From: Pseudomonas botevensis | Lineage (GTDB): Bacteria > Pseudomonadota > Gammaproteobacteria > Pseudomonadales > Pseudomonadaceae | Length of the DNA stretch: 64,000 nucleotides | Assembly: GCF_019145475.1 (NCBI RefSeq) | Contig: NZ_JAHTKI010000010.1 | Coordinates: 62,001-126,000 of the forward strand | Direction of reading: 5' to 3' | Part shown: positions 33,188 through 43,098 of the stretch, in pieces | Position numbering within the stretch: position 1 is the first letter of the stretch | How the letters are laid out: each line of letters begins with the position of its first letter | Notes under the pieces: generated by a model | Database searches by the model: none | The model's input: only the letters and a program-made list of their open reading frames with translations | What the model was told of the DNA's origin: nothing | Program-made: the position numbers and the translations under genes

Positions 33188-35406
33188 CGTTTGAACAGAC
33201 CTTTCAATGCGTTTTTCAATTCCGGGCTGACCTTGTCGCCCAGTTTTTCGTCGATTTTTTCACTGAGCTTGTCGCCAGCCATTTTGGTCGCGACCTGGCC
33301 GAGACGTTCGTTATCCACCCGGCAGGCTTTGGCGCCCAGTTCCAGCGGGCCACGGCAGCGCAGCGGCCACTCGATGCCGACGAATTTCTCGCCGACCTGG
33401 CAGGCCGGATCCGGCATGGCGCTGGTGTCGCCTTCGACAATGATGCCGACGCGATAGTCCATGCCCAGCACCCGCAGGTCGATGTCGCCATCGCCGTTGA
33501 CGGTCATGCCGGGGATGCGCACTTTCAGATCCGGGTTGCTGGCCACGCCGTTACGGAAGGTCAGGTTGCCCTTGAGTTCCTGGAAGGGGGTGTCCTTGCC
33601 GCGCGGTTCGCCGCTCAGGGTTTTGCGGTTGAGGGTGGCGATGCCTTTGCACAGTTGCTGTTCAAGGTTGGCGTTGAGCAGCACGCCGTTGTTGATCACG
33701 AAACTGGCATTGCCGTTGAGGCTGTCGATCAGTGCCTGCTGGCTGTTGCCGCTACCGGTGACGGTACTGGTGAGGTTGACCAGGCCCTTGACCGGCGGGT
33801 TCTTGCCCTGGCTTTCGAGGATTTTTTCCACCGGCACTCGGTTGATCCGGGTTTGCAGGTTCAGCACCGGTGCGGTCGGACGCACGTCGAGGGTGCCCTT
33901 GGCTTCGAAGTCGCCGTTGTACAGCTCGCCGCGCAGGTTCTCCAGGGTCAGCAGGCCGCCCTGGCCGCTGGCCTTGAGCGCGGCGTTCTGGATCGGCAGT
34001 TTGTCGAGGGTCAACTGGCCGAAGGTCAGGTCGGCGTTCACATCGAGTTTGCTCAGACGCTCCACCGGCAGCAGGCGCTCGGTGCTCCAGGCACTTTTGC
34101 TCGGTTTTTCCGGCAACGGCGTGCTGCCGGCGCCGGCCATGGCATCGGCTTCGGTGCTGGCGACTTCGGCCTGACGTACTTGCGCGGCGCTGCTGGCCTG
34201 GGCGGATTTCGGCGGCAGGTAGCGGTCGACGTTGAAGGTGTCGGCCTTGAGGATCGCGCGCAGCGATTGTTTGGCGAAGTCGTCGACGGCGATGCGGCCG
34301 CTGAAGCTGCTGTCGTCGAGTTTCAGGTTGATGTTGTCGAACGCCACGCTGGTCGGCGTCGCCGCGATACGGCTGACCAGTTCGACCTTGCTCAGGCTGC
34401 CTTCGGCCATGGCCGGCAGAGTCTGGCCGATGCTGTCGACGAATTTCGCCAGGTCGAATTGAGCGATCGAAATAGCGCCGTTGATCTGTGGGGTCTTGTC
34501 CAGATCGTTGACCTTCAGCTCACCCAGGGCGCGCAGCTGGTTGGCGGAAATCTTGATGCCGGTCCACTCGGCCACGTTGGCCGCCTTGTCCAGCAGCAAC
34601 TGGCCCTGGGCGGAAAAAGTCATGGTCTTGCCTTGCAGCGGATCGCCGGCCACTTCGCCGCTGAGTTTCAGATCCTCGAACTTGTAACGTTGCACCGCAC
34701 GTTCGAAACGCAGCTCGCCATTGAGTTCGGTGCGCACCCGTAGCACCGGCTGATTGGTGCCGAGGAACGCGGTGGCTTTCACCGGGATGTTGGTCGAATC
34801 GTGAACCGGGCCGGTGCTCAGCTGGATGCTTTCGGCGCTGAATTGCTTGCCGGTCAGCTCGTCGTTGTACTCCACGCGTGCGTTGTTGACGGTCAGGCTG
34901 TCGATGTCGAGGCGGATCGGCTGGGCCGGTTTCTCCACGGGCGGGGCGGGAGCCGGGGCTGGCTCACCGGCAACCACGGGCGGCGTGCTTCCGGCCGGCG
35001 CCGGCACCTTGCCGATGTCTTCCCAGTTGCCGTGACCGTTCTTGTCGCGGTTCAGACGCAGGTTCAGGCCTTCGACGCGCACGTCGCTCATCTGCACTTC
35101 GCGGCGCAGCAGCGGCAGCACGCGCACGGACAGGCCGAGCATCTGCAGGTCGGCGAACGGTTCGGCAGGCTTGGCCAGGGTCGCGACGCTGGCTTCGTGC
35201 AATTCCAGGCCGAGCCACGGGAACAGGCTCCAGCCGATATCGCCATTGAGCGTCAGCTCGATGTGGGCCTTGTCGCGGGCAATCTGGCGAATCTCGTCTT
35301 TGTAGTCGTTGGGGTCAAACAGGTGGGTCAGGGCAAAGCCCAGCGCCACGATGACCAGCAACAGCCCGAGAAGCACCAGACCCAGGATTTTGCCGAACGC
35401 TTTCAT
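33184..35406 (-). CDS. AsmA-family inner-membrane protein
   Basis: A 740-residue protein with a single N-terminal membrane anchor (ILGLVLLGLLLVIVALGFAL) and a long periplasmic region. The N-terminal AsmA domain (IELTLNGDIGWSLFPWLGLE) and C-terminal AsmA_2 segment (GVLLNANLEQQLCKGIATLN; MTVNGDGDIDLRVLGMDYRV) are clear, separated by a Pro/Ala-rich linker near residues 145-165. AsmA proteins are bridge-like relatives of YhdP/TamB that influence outer-membrane lipid homeostasis. Confidence 0.88.
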   Translation of the reverse strand: MKAFGKILGLVLLGLLLVIVALGFALTHLFDPNDYKDEIRQIARDKAHIELTLNGDIGWSLFPWLGLELHEASVATLAKPAEPFADLQMLGLSVRVLPLLRREVQMSDVRVEGLNLRLNRDKNGHGNWEDIGKVPAPAGSTPPVVAGEPAPAPAPPVEKPAQPIRLDIDSLTVNNARVEYNDELTGKQFSAESIQLSTGPVHDSTNIPVKATAFLGTNQPVLRVRTELNGELRFERAVQRYKFEDLKLSGEVAGDPLQGKTMTFSAQGQLLLDKAANVAEWTGIKISANQLRALGELKVNDLDKTPQINGAISIAQFDLAKFVDSIGQTLPAMAEGSLSKVELVSRIAATPTSVAFDNINLKLDDSSFSGRIAVDDFAKQSLRAILKADTFNVDRYLPPKSAQASSAAQVRQAEVASTEADAMAGAGSTPLPEKPSKSAWSTERLLPVERLSKLDVNADLTFGQLTLDKLPIQNAALKASGQGGLLTLENLRGELYNGDFEAKGTLDVRPTAPVLNLQTRINRVPVEKILESQGKNPPVKGLVNLTSTVTGSGNSQQALIDSLNGNASFVINNGVLLNANLEQQLCKGIATLNRKTLSGEPRGKDTPFQELKGNLTFRNGVASNPDLKVRIPGMTVNGDGDIDLRVLGMDYRVGIIVEGDTSAMPDPACQVGEKFVGIEWPLRCRGPLELGAKACRVDNERLGQVATKMAGDKLSEKIDEKLGDKVSPELKNALKGLFKR

Positions 35407-35761
35407 GGGCGAGTCCTTGTAGTTAGTCGAATTCGTAATTTAGCCGGGGAGTATAGCGCTGCATGACTGTCCCCTGCTGCGGCTTGCGCTGAGGCCTGTC
35501 CGGCCGCGCCTTGCAGCGCTTCGACAACGGTCAACGGGAGGGTTCCCCGGGGCCATGAGATCAGATGACTCGAAAAAGGTGATATCAGTTTGGTTTTTCT
35601 GTCACCTGCAAATGGTAACCTTCGCTCGTTCGTCCGCCCATCTGCGACTTAACGTCGCGCATCCAAGGAGCTTCACCCACACAATACGGCCATGCCTGCG
35701 TGCATCAAGGTCGAGGGTGAGCAGTGGCTGGCGAACCATTCTAATAATTGGGGGAAACACC
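35407..35761. other. Divergent intergenic region
   Basis: 355 bp between the divergent AsmA-like and OFA carrier genes. The carrier frame stays open upstream to 35555, but the ATG at 35762 with GGGGGAAA seven nt upstream is the obvious start. I see no other gene or clear site. Confidence 0.6.
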
Positions 35762-37426
35762 ATGAGTACGAGCATCACGGCGGACGGCCTGCGCGCCGAT
35801 CAGCCCGGGTTCCTGTCCAAGGAACGCATCATCGCCAAGCCCGGTTTCAACCGCTGGCTGGTTCCACCGGCCGCCCTGGCCATCCACTTGTGCATCGGCA
35901 TGGCCTACGGCTTCTCGGTGTTCTGGCTGCCGTTGTCCAAGGCGCTGGGGGTTACTGCTCCAGTGGCCTGCGCACCGGACATGAGCTTCATCGCACAAGT
36001 CTTCTCGTCGCAATGCGACTGGCCGATCTCCATGCTCGGCTGGATCTACACCCTGTTCTTCATTTTCCTCGGTTGCTCGGCAGCCATCTGGGGTGGCTGG
36101 CTCGAACACGCCGGGCCGCGCAAGGCCGGTGTGGTGTCGGCACTGTGCTGGTGCGGCGGTCTGCTGATCTCGGCGCTGGGTATCTATACCCACCAGATCT
36201 GGCTGATGTGGATCGGCTCCGGCGTGATCGGCGGTATCGGTCTGGGCCTGGGCTACATTTCGCCGGTTTCGACCCTGATCAAGTGGTTCCCGGACAAGCG
36301 CGGCATGGCGACCGGCATGGCGATCATGGGCTTCGGCGGCGGCGCGATGGTGGGTGCTCCACTGGCGACCGCGCTGATGAGCCATTTCGCTTCGCCGGCC
36401 GGTGTCGGCGTGTGGCAGAGCTTCGTGGCCATGGCTGCGATCTACTTCGTGTTCATGATCGGTGGTGCCCTGGCCTACCGCGTGCCGCCAACCGGCTGGA
36501 AGCCTGAGGGCTGGACCGCTCCGGCGAAAAAGGCCTCGAACGCGATGATCACCAACCGCCACGTACATGTGAATGTGGCCTGGAAAACTCCGCAATTCCG
36601 TCTGGTGTGGCTGGTGCTGTGCCTGAACGTGTCCGCCGGTATCGGCATCCTCGGCATGGCTTCGCCGCTGTTGCAGGAAGTGTTCGGTGGCAAGTTGCTG
36701 GGTAACGATCTGCCGTTTGGTCAGCTCGACGCCGGTCAACTGGCCTCGATCGCCGCGATCGCTGCCGGCTTCACCGGTCTGCTGAGCCTGTTCAACATCG
36801 GTGGCCGCTTCTTCTGGGCATCGTTCTCCGACTACCTGGGTCGCAAAAACACCTACTTCGTGTTCTTCGCCCTCGGTTTTGCCCTGTATGCGCTGATCCC
36901 GAACCTCGGTCACCTGGGCAACGTCGCGCTGTTCGTGGCGGCGTTCTGCATCATCCTGTCGATGTACGGCGGTGGTTTCGCCACCGTTCCGGCGTATCTG
37001 GCCGACCTGTTCGGTACGCAGATGGTCGGCGCGATCCACGGTCGTCTGCTGACCGCCTGGGCGGCGGCCGGCGTTCTCGGCCCGGTGCTGGTGAACTACC
37101 TGCGTGAGTATCAGTTGAGCATCGGCGTGGAACGCGCCGCCGCTTACGACATCACCCTGTACATCCTCGCCGGTCTGCTGGTGCTGGGCTTCCTGTGCAA
37201 CCTGCTGGTCCGTCCGGTGGCCGACAAGTACTTCATGACCGACGCCGAACTGGCTGCCGAACAGGCGCTGGGCCACGACAAGGGTGCTGACGCCAGCACC
37301 GTGCTGGAGTGGAAAGCCGCGCCAGGCACCAAGCCGCTGGCAATCGCCGCGTGGCTGGTGGTGGGTATTCCGTTGGCGTGGGGTGTGTGGGTGACCCTGC
37401 AGAAGACGGCGGTACTGTTTCACTAA
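35762..37426 (+). CDS. OFA-family MFS transporter (oxalate/formate antiporter-like)
   Basis: A 554-residue, 12-TM MFS protein (PAALAIHLCIGMAYGFSVFW; SGVIGGIGLGLGYISPVSTL then IKWFPDKRGMATGMAIMGFG; GGRFFWASFSDYLGRKNTYF), matching the OFA subgroup. A loop of about 25 residues with two Cys follows TM1, common in the Pseudomonas members. OFA carriers exchange small organic anions such as oxalate and formate, but ligand specificity of this branch is uncertain. Stands alone; followed by a REP pair. Confidence 0.88.
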   Translation: MSTSITADGLRADQPGFLSKERIIAKPGFNRWLVPPAALAIHLCIGMAYGFSVFWLPLSKALGVTAPVACAPDMSFIAQVFSSQCDWPISMLGWIYTLFFIFLGCSAAIWGGWLEHAGPRKAGVVSALCWCGGLLISALGIYTHQIWLMWIGSGVIGGIGLGLGYISPVSTLIKWFPDKRGMATGMAIMGFGGGAMVGAPLATALMSHFASPAGVGVWQSFVAMAAIYFVFMIGGALAYRVPPTGWKPEGWTAPAKKASNAMITNRHVHVNVAWKTPQFRLVWLVLCLNVSAGIGILGMASPLLQEVFGGKLLGNDLPFGQLDAGQLASIAAIAAGFTGLLSLFNIGGRFFWASFSDYLGRKNTYFVFFALGFALYALIPNLGHLGNVALFVAAFCIILSMYGGGFATVPAYLADLFGTQMVGAIHGRLLTAWAAAGVLGPVLVNYLREYQLSIGVERAAAYDITLYILAGLLVLGFLCNLLVRPVADKYFMTDAELAAEQALGHDKGADASTVLEWKAAPGTKPLAIAAWLVVGIPLAWGVWVTLQKTAVLFH

Positions 37427-37463
37427 GATAAAGGCCTGAAACCTTCAGGCCGACATCGAACCC

Positions 37464-37549
37464 GTGGGAGCGGGCTTGCCCGCGAAGGCATCGGATCAGT
37501 CGATATCGATAGTGGCTGATCCGATGCTTTCGCGAGCAGGCCCGCTCCC
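37464..37549. repeat. REPIN (pair of inverted REP sequences)
   Basis: gtgggagcgggcttgcccgc at 37464 and the inverse gagcaggcccgctccc ending at 37549 flank a region that itself contains an inverted repeat (gcatcggatcag / ctgatccgatgc). The same REP core recurs at 49558-49643. These are dispersed by RAYT transposases in Pseudomonas. Confidence 0.88.
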
Positions 37550-37665
37550 TTTTCGTTTGCGGGCGTGTCCGAAATGGCTTGTATGGACATGTCTATCCCC
37601 GACAGGACGGGGTTCTATCCGTCTGCCATATCACGTCTCGTGTTTCTGTTTCCCGCCCGCGCCCC

Positions 37666-37671
37666 TATAAT
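37666..37671 (+). promoter_or_regulatory. Probable -10 of the his operon promoter
   Basis: A consensus TATAAT at 37666-37671, 38 bp before the hisB start. The -35 is poor (tttctg at 17-bp spacing). Confidence 0.45.
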
Positions 37672-37709
37672 GGCTGCCTTTTTCGCCCAATGATTTTGCG
37701 GAGCTGGTG

Positions 37710-38303
37710 ATGGCCGAACGTAAGGCGTCTGTCGAGCGCGACACTCTGGAAACCCAGATCAAAGCCTCGATCAACCTTGATGGCACCGGAAAGGCCCGAT
37801 TCGATATCGGTGTTCCTTTTCTTGAGCACATGCTGGATCAGATTGCCCGTCACGGGTTGATCGACCTGGATATTGAATGCAAGGGCGATCTGCATATCGA
37901 CGACCACCATACCGTGGAAGACGTCGGTATCACCCTCGGCCAGGCCTTTGCCAAAGCAATCGGCGACAAGAAAGGCATCCGCCGTTACGGCCACGCCTAC
38001 GTGCCGCTGGATGAAGCGCTGTCGCGCGTGGTAATCGACTTCTCCGGGCGCCCGGGCCTGCAGATGCATGTGCCGTATACCCGCGCCACCGTGGGCGGTT
38101 TCGACGTCGACCTGTTCCAGGAATTCTTCCAGGGCTTCGTCAACCACGCACTGGTCAGCCTGCACATCGACAACCTGCGCGGCACCAACACCCACCACCA
38201 GATCGAAACCGTGTTCAAGGCTTTCGGCCGCGCGCTGCGCATGGCCGTCGAGCTCGACGAGCGCATGGCCGGGCAAATGCCATCGACCAAGGGCGTCCTG
38301 TAA
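37710..38303 (+). CDS. hisB: Imidazoleglycerol-phosphate dehydratase
   Basis: A 197-residue enzyme with both metal-binding HHxxED blocks ([18 protein letters not shown] and [20 protein letters not shown]), and [16 protein letters not shown]. It converts imidazole glycerol phosphate to imidazole acetol phosphate, step 6 of histidine synthesis. Monofunctional, unlike the E. coli fusion. Stop overlaps the hisH start by 1 nt. ATG 37710 is used rather than the adjoining GTG 37707. Confidence 0.96.
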   Translation: MAERKASVERDTLETQIKASINLDGTGKARFDIGVPFLEHMLDQIARHGLIDLDIECKGDLHIDDHHTVEDVGITLGQAFAKAIGDKKGIRRYGHAYVPLDEALSRVVIDFSGRPGLQMHVPYTRATVGGFDVDLFQEFFQGFVNHALVSLHIDNLRGTNTHHQIETVFKAFGRALRMAVELDERMAGQMPSTKGVL

Positions 38304-38941
38304 TGCAGACAGTCGCGGTAATCGATTACGGCATGGGCAACCTGCACTCGGTGGCCAAGGCCCTCGAGCACGTGGGTGCCGGCAAGGTGCTGATCACCAG
38401 CGATGCGGACGTGATTCGTGAAGCCGACCGGGTGGTTTTCCCCGGCGTCGGCGCGATTCGCGACTGCATGGCGGAGATCCGTCGCCTGGGCTTTGATTCG
38501 CTGGTGCGTGAAGTCAGCCAGGATCGTCCGTTCCTCGGCATCTGCGTCGGCATGCAGGCGTTGCTCGACAGCAGTGAAGAGAACGCCGGCGTCGACTGCA
38601 TCGGCCTGTTCCCGGGCGCGGTGAAGTTCTTCGGCCAGAACCTGCATGAAGATGGCGAACATCTGAAAGTCCCGCACATGGGCTGGAACGAAGTGAAGCA
38701 GACGGTGAGTCATCCGCTGTGGCACAACATTCCGGACATGGCGCGTTTCTACTTCGTACACAGCTACTACATCGAGGCCGGCAACGCGCGTCAGGTGGTT
38801 GGTGGCGGTCACTACGGGGTCGATTTCGCCGCTGCGCTGGCCGACGGTTCGCGCTTTGCCACCCAGTTCCACCCGGAAAAAAGCCATACCCATGGCCTGC
38901 AATTGCTGCAGAACTTCGCCGCGTGGGACGGTCGCTGGTAA
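38303..38941 (+). CDS. hisH: Imidazole glycerol phosphate synthase, glutaminase subunit
   Basis: A 212-residue class I glutaminase: [20 protein letters not shown] at the start, nucleophile Cys in [12 protein letters not shown], and the His-Glu pair in [17 protein letters not shown]. It feeds ammonia to HisF. TAATG coupling with hisB; one base separates it from the DUF2164 gene. Confidence 0.96.
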   Translation: MQTVAVIDYGMGNLHSVAKALEHVGAGKVLITSDADVIREADRVVFPGVGAIRDCMAEIRRLGFDSLVREVSQDRPFLGICVGMQALLDSSEENAGVDCIGLFPGAVKFFGQNLHEDGEHLKVPHMGWNEVKQTVSHPLWHNIPDMARFYFVHSYYIEAGNARQVVGGGHYGVDFAAALADGSRFATQFHPEKSHTHGLQLLQNFAAWDGRW

Positions 38942-39202
38942 ATGGCCGTCAAGAAGTCCAAACCGCCGATCCTGACCCTCACTCCCGAGCAGGAGAGCGA
39001 GGCCAATCGCAAGATCCAGCGGTTCATGGAGGATCGTTTCGAACTGGACCTCGGTTCGTTCGAAGCGGCGGAAATTCTTGAGCTGTTTACCCGCGAAATT
39101 GCTCCGCACTATTACAACAGGGCGATTTTCGATGTGCAGACCCAGCTCAAGGAGCGGTTTGAGAGCATCGAAAGCGACCTGTGGGCGCTCGAGAAAAACT
39201 GA
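38942..39202 (+). CDS. DUF2164 family protein within the his operon
   Basis: An 86-residue protein (PPILTLTPEQESEANRKIQR; FELDLGSFEAAEILELFTRE; IAPHYYNRAIFDVQ). It matches DUF2164 and is wedged immediately after hisH and before hisA, so it is co-transcribed with histidine synthesis genes. Function unknown; no link to the pathway is established. Confidence 0.85.
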   Translation: MAVKKSKPPILTLTPEQESEANRKIQRFMEDRFELDLGSFEAAEILELFTREIAPHYYNRAIFDVQTQLKERFESIESDLWALEKN

Positions 39203-39244
39203 TTTCCGAGCCAAGCTGAACATTCAAATTTGAAGGTTTGCCAG

Positions 39245-39982
39245 ATGCTGATTATTCCCGCTATCGATCTCAAGGACGGTGCCTGCGTACGTCTGCGCCA
39301 GGGCCGCATGGAAGATTCCACAGTGTTCTCCGATGACCCGGTGAGCATGGCTGCCAAGTGGGTGGAGGGCGGTTGCCGTCGTCTGCATCTGGTCGACCTG
39401 AACGGCGCGTTCGAAGGCCAGCCGGTCAACGGCGAAGTGGTGACCGCCATTGCCAAACGCTATCCGACCCTGCCGATCCAGATCGGCGGCGGCATCCGTT
39501 CGCTGGAAACCATCGAGCACTACGTCAAGGCCGGCGTCAGCTACGTGATCATCGGCACCAAGGCAGTGAAGGAGCCGGAGTTCGTCGCCGAAGCCTGCCG
39601 CGCCTTCCCGGGCAAAGTCATTGTCGGCCTCGATGCCAAAGACGGTTTTGTCGCCACCGACGGCTGGGCTGAAATCAGCAAGGTGCAGGTCATCGATCTG
39701 GCCAAACAATTTGAAGCCGACGGCGTGTCCGCGATCGTTTATACCGACATCGCCAAAGACGGCATGATGCAGGGCTGCAACGTACCGTTCACCGCTGCCC
39801 TGGCCGCCGCAACGAAGATTCCGGTCATCGCGTCCGGCGGCATCCACAATCTGGGTGACATCAAGTCGCTGCTCGACGCCAAGGCACCGGGCATCATCGG
39901 CGCGATCACTGGCCGGGCGATCTACGAAGGCACCCTCGACGTCGCCGAAGCGCAAGCTTTCTGCGACTCGTACAAAGGCTGA
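39245..39982 (+). CDS. hisA: ProFAR isomerase (phosphoribosylformimino-AICAR-P isomerase)
   Basis: A 245-residue TIM barrel starting [17 protein letters not shown] (catalytic Asp8) with the second Asp in [12 protein letters not shown] and phosphate loops [10 protein letters not shown] and [14 protein letters not shown]. The start is the Met immediately before LIIPAID; an upstream in-frame start lacks support. It isomerises ProFAR to PRFAR. Confidence 0.96.
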   Translation: MLIIPAIDLKDGACVRLRQGRMEDSTVFSDDPVSMAAKWVEGGCRRLHLVDLNGAFEGQPVNGEVVTAIAKRYPTLPIQIGGGIRSLETIEHYVKAGVSYVIIGTKAVKEPEFVAEACRAFPGKVIVGLDAKDGFVATDGWAEISKVQVIDLAKQFEADGVSAIVYTDIAKDGMMQGCNVPFTAALAAATKIPVIASGGIHNLGDIKSLLDAKAPGIIGAITGRAIYEGTLDVAEAQAFCDSYKG

Positions 39983-39991
39983 GGACTGACC

Positions 39992-40762
39992 ATGGCGCTG
40001 GCCAAACGCATCATCCCTTGCCTGGACGTGGACAACGGTCGCGTCGTCAAAGGTGTGAAGTTCGAAAACATCCGCGACGCCGGCGACCCGGTGGAAATCG
40101 CCCGTCGTTATGACGAGCAGGGTGCCGACGAGATTACCTTTCTCGACATCACCGCCAGCGTCGATGGCCGCGACACCACGCTGCATACCGTCGAGCGCAT
40201 GGCGAGCCAGGTGTTCATCCCGCTGACCGTCGGCGGTGGCGTGCGTACCGTGCAGGACATCCGTAACCTGCTCAATGCCGGGGCCGACAAGGTTTCGATC
40301 AACACCGCCGCAGTGTTCAATCCGGAGTTCGTCGGCGAAGCGGCGCAGCATTTCGGCTCGCAGTGCATCGTCGTCGCCATCGACGCGAAGAAGGTTTCGG
40401 GACCTGGCGAAACCCCGCGCTGGGAAATCTTCACCCACGGCGGGCGCAAGCCGACCGGCCTCGACGCGGTCGAGTGGGCGAAGAAGATGGAAGGCCTCGG
40501 TGCCGGTGAGATCCTGCTGACCAGCATGGATCAGGACGGCATGAAAAACGGCTTCGACCTCGGCGTGACCCGCGCCATCAGCGATGCGCTGGGCATTCCG
40601 GTGATCGCTTCCGGCGGTGTCGGCAATCTGCAGCATCTGGCCGATGGCATCCTCGAAGGCCACGCCAGTGCGGTGCTGGCGGCGAGCATCTTCCACTTCG
40701 GTGAATACACCGTGCAGGAAGCCAAGGCCTATATGGCCCATCGCGGAATTACCATGCGCTGA
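39992..40762 (+). CDS. hisF: Imidazole glycerol phosphate synthase, cyclase subunit
   Basis: A 256-residue TIM barrel: [20 protein letters not shown] (Asp11), IVVAIDAKK (Asp130), [15 protein letters not shown] and [14 protein letters not shown]. It acts with HisH to form imidazole glycerol phosphate and AICAR. Nine bases after hisA. Confidence 0.97.
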   Translation: MALAKRIIPCLDVDNGRVVKGVKFENIRDAGDPVEIARRYDEQGADEITFLDITASVDGRDTTLHTVERMASQVFIPLTVGGGVRTVQDIRNLLNAGADKVSINTAAVFNPEFVGEAAQHFGSQCIVVAIDAKKVSGPGETPRWEIFTHGGRKPTGLDAVEWAKKMEGLGAGEILLTSMDQDGMKNGFDLGVTRAISDALGIPVIASGGVGNLQHLADGILEGHASAVLAASIFHFGEYTVQEAKAYMAHRGITMR

Positions 40763-40895
40763 AATGGCTGATTTCCTCCGGCGCGAATGCTCCGGAGGGA
40801 ATCGCTTGCGTGGCGGCGTTGCAATCAAAAGGCCAGTAGACAGCGCAACAGCCTCAAGGCACTCTGGTGCACGCCATGGATTCCGGTAGCCCGAC

Positions 40896-41651
40896 ATGAT
40901 CAAACGCCTGCTTCTCGCTCTCGCCAGCGCTTCTGTGTTGCTGGTCAACGGTGCCCATGCCGAGGGCAATCCTGACACCGATCTGGTGCTCCTCACCGAA
41001 AACTTCCCGCCGTACAACATGGCGAAGAACGGCAAGAATTTCGCCCAGGACGAGAACATCAACGGCATCGCCACGGACATCGTCCGCGAAATGTTCAAGC
41101 GTGCCGAAGTTACTTACAGCCTGACCCTGCGCTTCCCCTGGGAGCGAGTCTACAAGCTCGCCCTGGAAAACCCCGGTTATGGCGCGTTCGTGATGGCGCG
41201 GTTGCCGGATCGCGAGAAGCTGTTCAAGTGGGTCGGCCCGATCGGCCCGGACGATTGGGTCATGCTCGCCAGGGCCGACAGCAAGATCACCCTCGAAAGC
41301 CTCAACGACGCGCGCAAATACAAGATCGGCGCCTACAAGGGCGACGCGATTGCCGAGACCCTGACCAAGCAAGGCTTGAAACCGGCGGTGGTGCTGCGTG
41401 ATCAGGACAACGCGAAGAAGCTGATCAACGGCCAGATCGATCTGTGGGCTACCGGTGACCCGGCCGGGCGCTATCTGGCGCGCCAGGACGGGGTGACCGG
41501 GCTCAAGACCGTGCTGCGTTTCAACAGCGCCGAACTCTATCTGGCGCTGAACAAGGATGTGCCGGATGCGACCGTCGCCAGGTTGCAGGCCGCCCTCGAT
41601 CAGTTGCGCAAAGAGGGTGTCGTCGACGAAATCATGGGGCGCTATCTGTAG
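40896..41651 (+). CDS. Family-3 periplasmic solute-binding protein
   Basis: A 251-residue protein with a Sec signal peptide (MIKRLLLALASASVLLVNGA, cut after AHA). LLTENFPPYNMAKNGKNFAQ and GIATDIVREMFKRAEVTYSL match the SBP_bac_3 (polar amino acid) fold, with PWERVYKLALENPGYG. No permease or ATPase genes adjoin; it occurs alone downstream of hisF, as such orphans often do in Pseudomonas. Its 3' end overlaps the convergent Vps62-domain gene by 20 nt. Confidence 0.82.
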   Translation: MIKRLLLALASASVLLVNGAHAEGNPDTDLVLLTENFPPYNMAKNGKNFAQDENINGIATDIVREMFKRAEVTYSLTLRFPWERVYKLALENPGYGAFVMARLPDREKLFKWVGPIGPDDWVMLARADSKITLESLNDARKYKIGAYKGDAIAETLTKQGLKPAVVLRDQDNAKKLINGQIDLWATGDPAGRYLARQDGVTGLKTVLRFNSAELYLALNKDVPDATVARLQAALDQLRKEGVVDEIMGRYL

Positions 41652-42990
41652 CGATGGGTAGCTCCGCCAGCGGTTGGGCTTCTGCGCTGGTATCTGCTTT
41701 CGACTCCGGCAGTGGCGCGGCTGCAACGCTGACGGGGGCTTCCTCTTGCGGCGGATACTCGGTCAGGTGCAGGTTTTCGTCATCGGTGTAACCGATGCTG
41801 ATGGCGACCGGTGTGCCGTCTGCGCGCAACAGCGTGTAGTGGCTTTGCGCTTGATACACCGCCACGCTTCTGTTTTTCCCCGCCATGGCGATAACGTCCA
41901 GCGGCCCCGTGCTGCTCCAGCCCTGTGCCGATGTTTCGGTGTGGACGAAATCCCTAGGCAGGTTGGCTGAAAACTTCAGTGCCTGGCCGCCACTCGGTGC
42001 ATCGAGCGGCCATGGCGCATCGACCTCGATCGACGTGAGGCGGTTGAACACTTGCAGCATCTGCGCGTTCTGCGCCCGGGCCACTTGCCATTTGAACGAG
42101 CGGGCCTTGTCACGGGTGTTGTGACCATGGCCGACGAGGACATAGCGGTCCGTTCGCTCCAGGCGATAGAACGGCGTGCTGCGCAACTGTTCGCTGGGAG
42201 TCAGGTGGTCGGTGACCGTGAACCACGGCAGGCTGATGCTCTGCGTGGTGCTGGCGGTCTCGGTCGCCTCAGGGGTGGCGTGTCCGGCAAGCTCCGGAGG
42301 CGCGGGCGGCTGGCTGACCTGGCGAGGGATCTGCATTCGCAATGCGTAGGCGACGGGTGCCGCCGGCCGGTTATGGCTTTGAGTGCCGAAAAAGGTGCCG
42401 GGGGTGAAGCAGATTTCTCCTGCCGCCGCACGCGGCGGATCAATGCGCCAGGCGCTGAAATTCTGCCGGGCGCCGCTGCCCTTGTCGTTCCAGATCAAGT
42501 CGCTGACGTTCGCCGCGATGAGCAGGTCCGCGCGCACGCAGCGAATCGCGTTGAGCAGCGGTTTATCGCGGCCATTGGAGCAGACCAGCCCCAGTGCCAC
42601 GTAGCCGGTCGGCGGGAGCGGGCGCCACACCGTACAGTCGGCGGCGGCGCCGGAATCCGAGTCTTTCCAGACCCTTTCGTAGTCCTCGGGCGGGCTGAGT
42701 GCCCGGTCCTGGGAGCTGTCCTCGGGCTGTGGCTCGGCCTCACGAACCACCGCCACGATCTGGTTGCCGTTGACGTTGTCGTAGCCGGGAATCGCGAGAT
42801 CGCCCAGTGGGAAATATCCCGGCAGCGCGTCGGGCGCCGGAGCGGGGCGCCAGAAACTCACGGCCGAGGCGTCCGAGCCCCGGCTGTCCCAGATACGGTG
42901 GAATTCCGTGGTGAAGCTGATCAGCAGATTGCCGAACCGGATCGGTTCCGTGGGCCTCGCAGGCGCGGTGCCATTTTCTTCAGTGGTCAT
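41632..42990 (-). CDS. Vps62 (DUF946)-domain protein
   Basis: A 452-residue protein lacking a signal peptide. It carries repeats of the Vps62 pattern: FHRIWDSRGSDASAVSFWRP then PGYFPLGDLAIPGYDN, and again VWKDSDSGAAADCTVWRPLP then TGYVALGLVCSNG, and LIWNDKGSGARQNFSAWRID. These W-[DN]-D-x-G-[ST] blocks mark the domain. The C-terminal part (PWFTVTDHLTPSEQL ...) is different and ends in a Pro/Ala/Glu-rich tail. A bacterial function for this domain is not established. ATG 42990 is preferred over TTG 43011. Confidence 0.78.
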   Translation of the reverse strand: MTTEENGTAPARPTEPIRFGNLLISFTTEFHRIWDSRGSDASAVSFWRPAPAPDALPGYFPLGDLAIPGYDNVNGNQIVAVVREAEPQPEDSSQDRALSPPEDYERVWKDSDSGAAADCTVWRPLPPTGYVALGLVCSNGRDKPLLNAIRCVRADLLIAANVSDLIWNDKGSGARQNFSAWRIDPPRAAAGEICFTPGTFFGTQSHNRPAAPVAYALRMQIPRQVSQPPAPPELAGHATPEATETASTTQSISLPWFTVTDHLTPSEQLRSTPFYRLERTDRYVLVGHGHNTRDKARSFKWQVARAQNAQMLQVFNRLTSIEVDAPWPLDAPSGGQALKFSANLPRDFVHTETSAQGWSSTGPLDVIAMAGKNRSVAVYQAQSHYTLLRADGTPVAISIGYTDDENLHLTEYPPQEEAPVSVAAAPLPESKADTSAEAQPLAELPIATDSAP

Positions 42991-43098
42991 GGTCAGTCCT
43001 GATGATTGCAAGGCGACTCGGGTGAGTCGCCGACAGTTACGGGACTGACTATCGGGATCGGCAAGGGGTGGCGGGCGGTAATTATGTATTGCCAGGGT

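Noticed and set aside
35741..37423. 560-codon open frame antisense to the OFA transporter
   Set aside because: Composition is Arg/Gln/His-rich as expected for an antisense frame of a GC-rich gene, and the opposite strand carries a clear membrane transporter.
39224..41098. 624-codon open frame antisense to hisA-hisF and the binding protein
   Set aside because: It runs through three well-conserved genes on the other strand and has no family motif.
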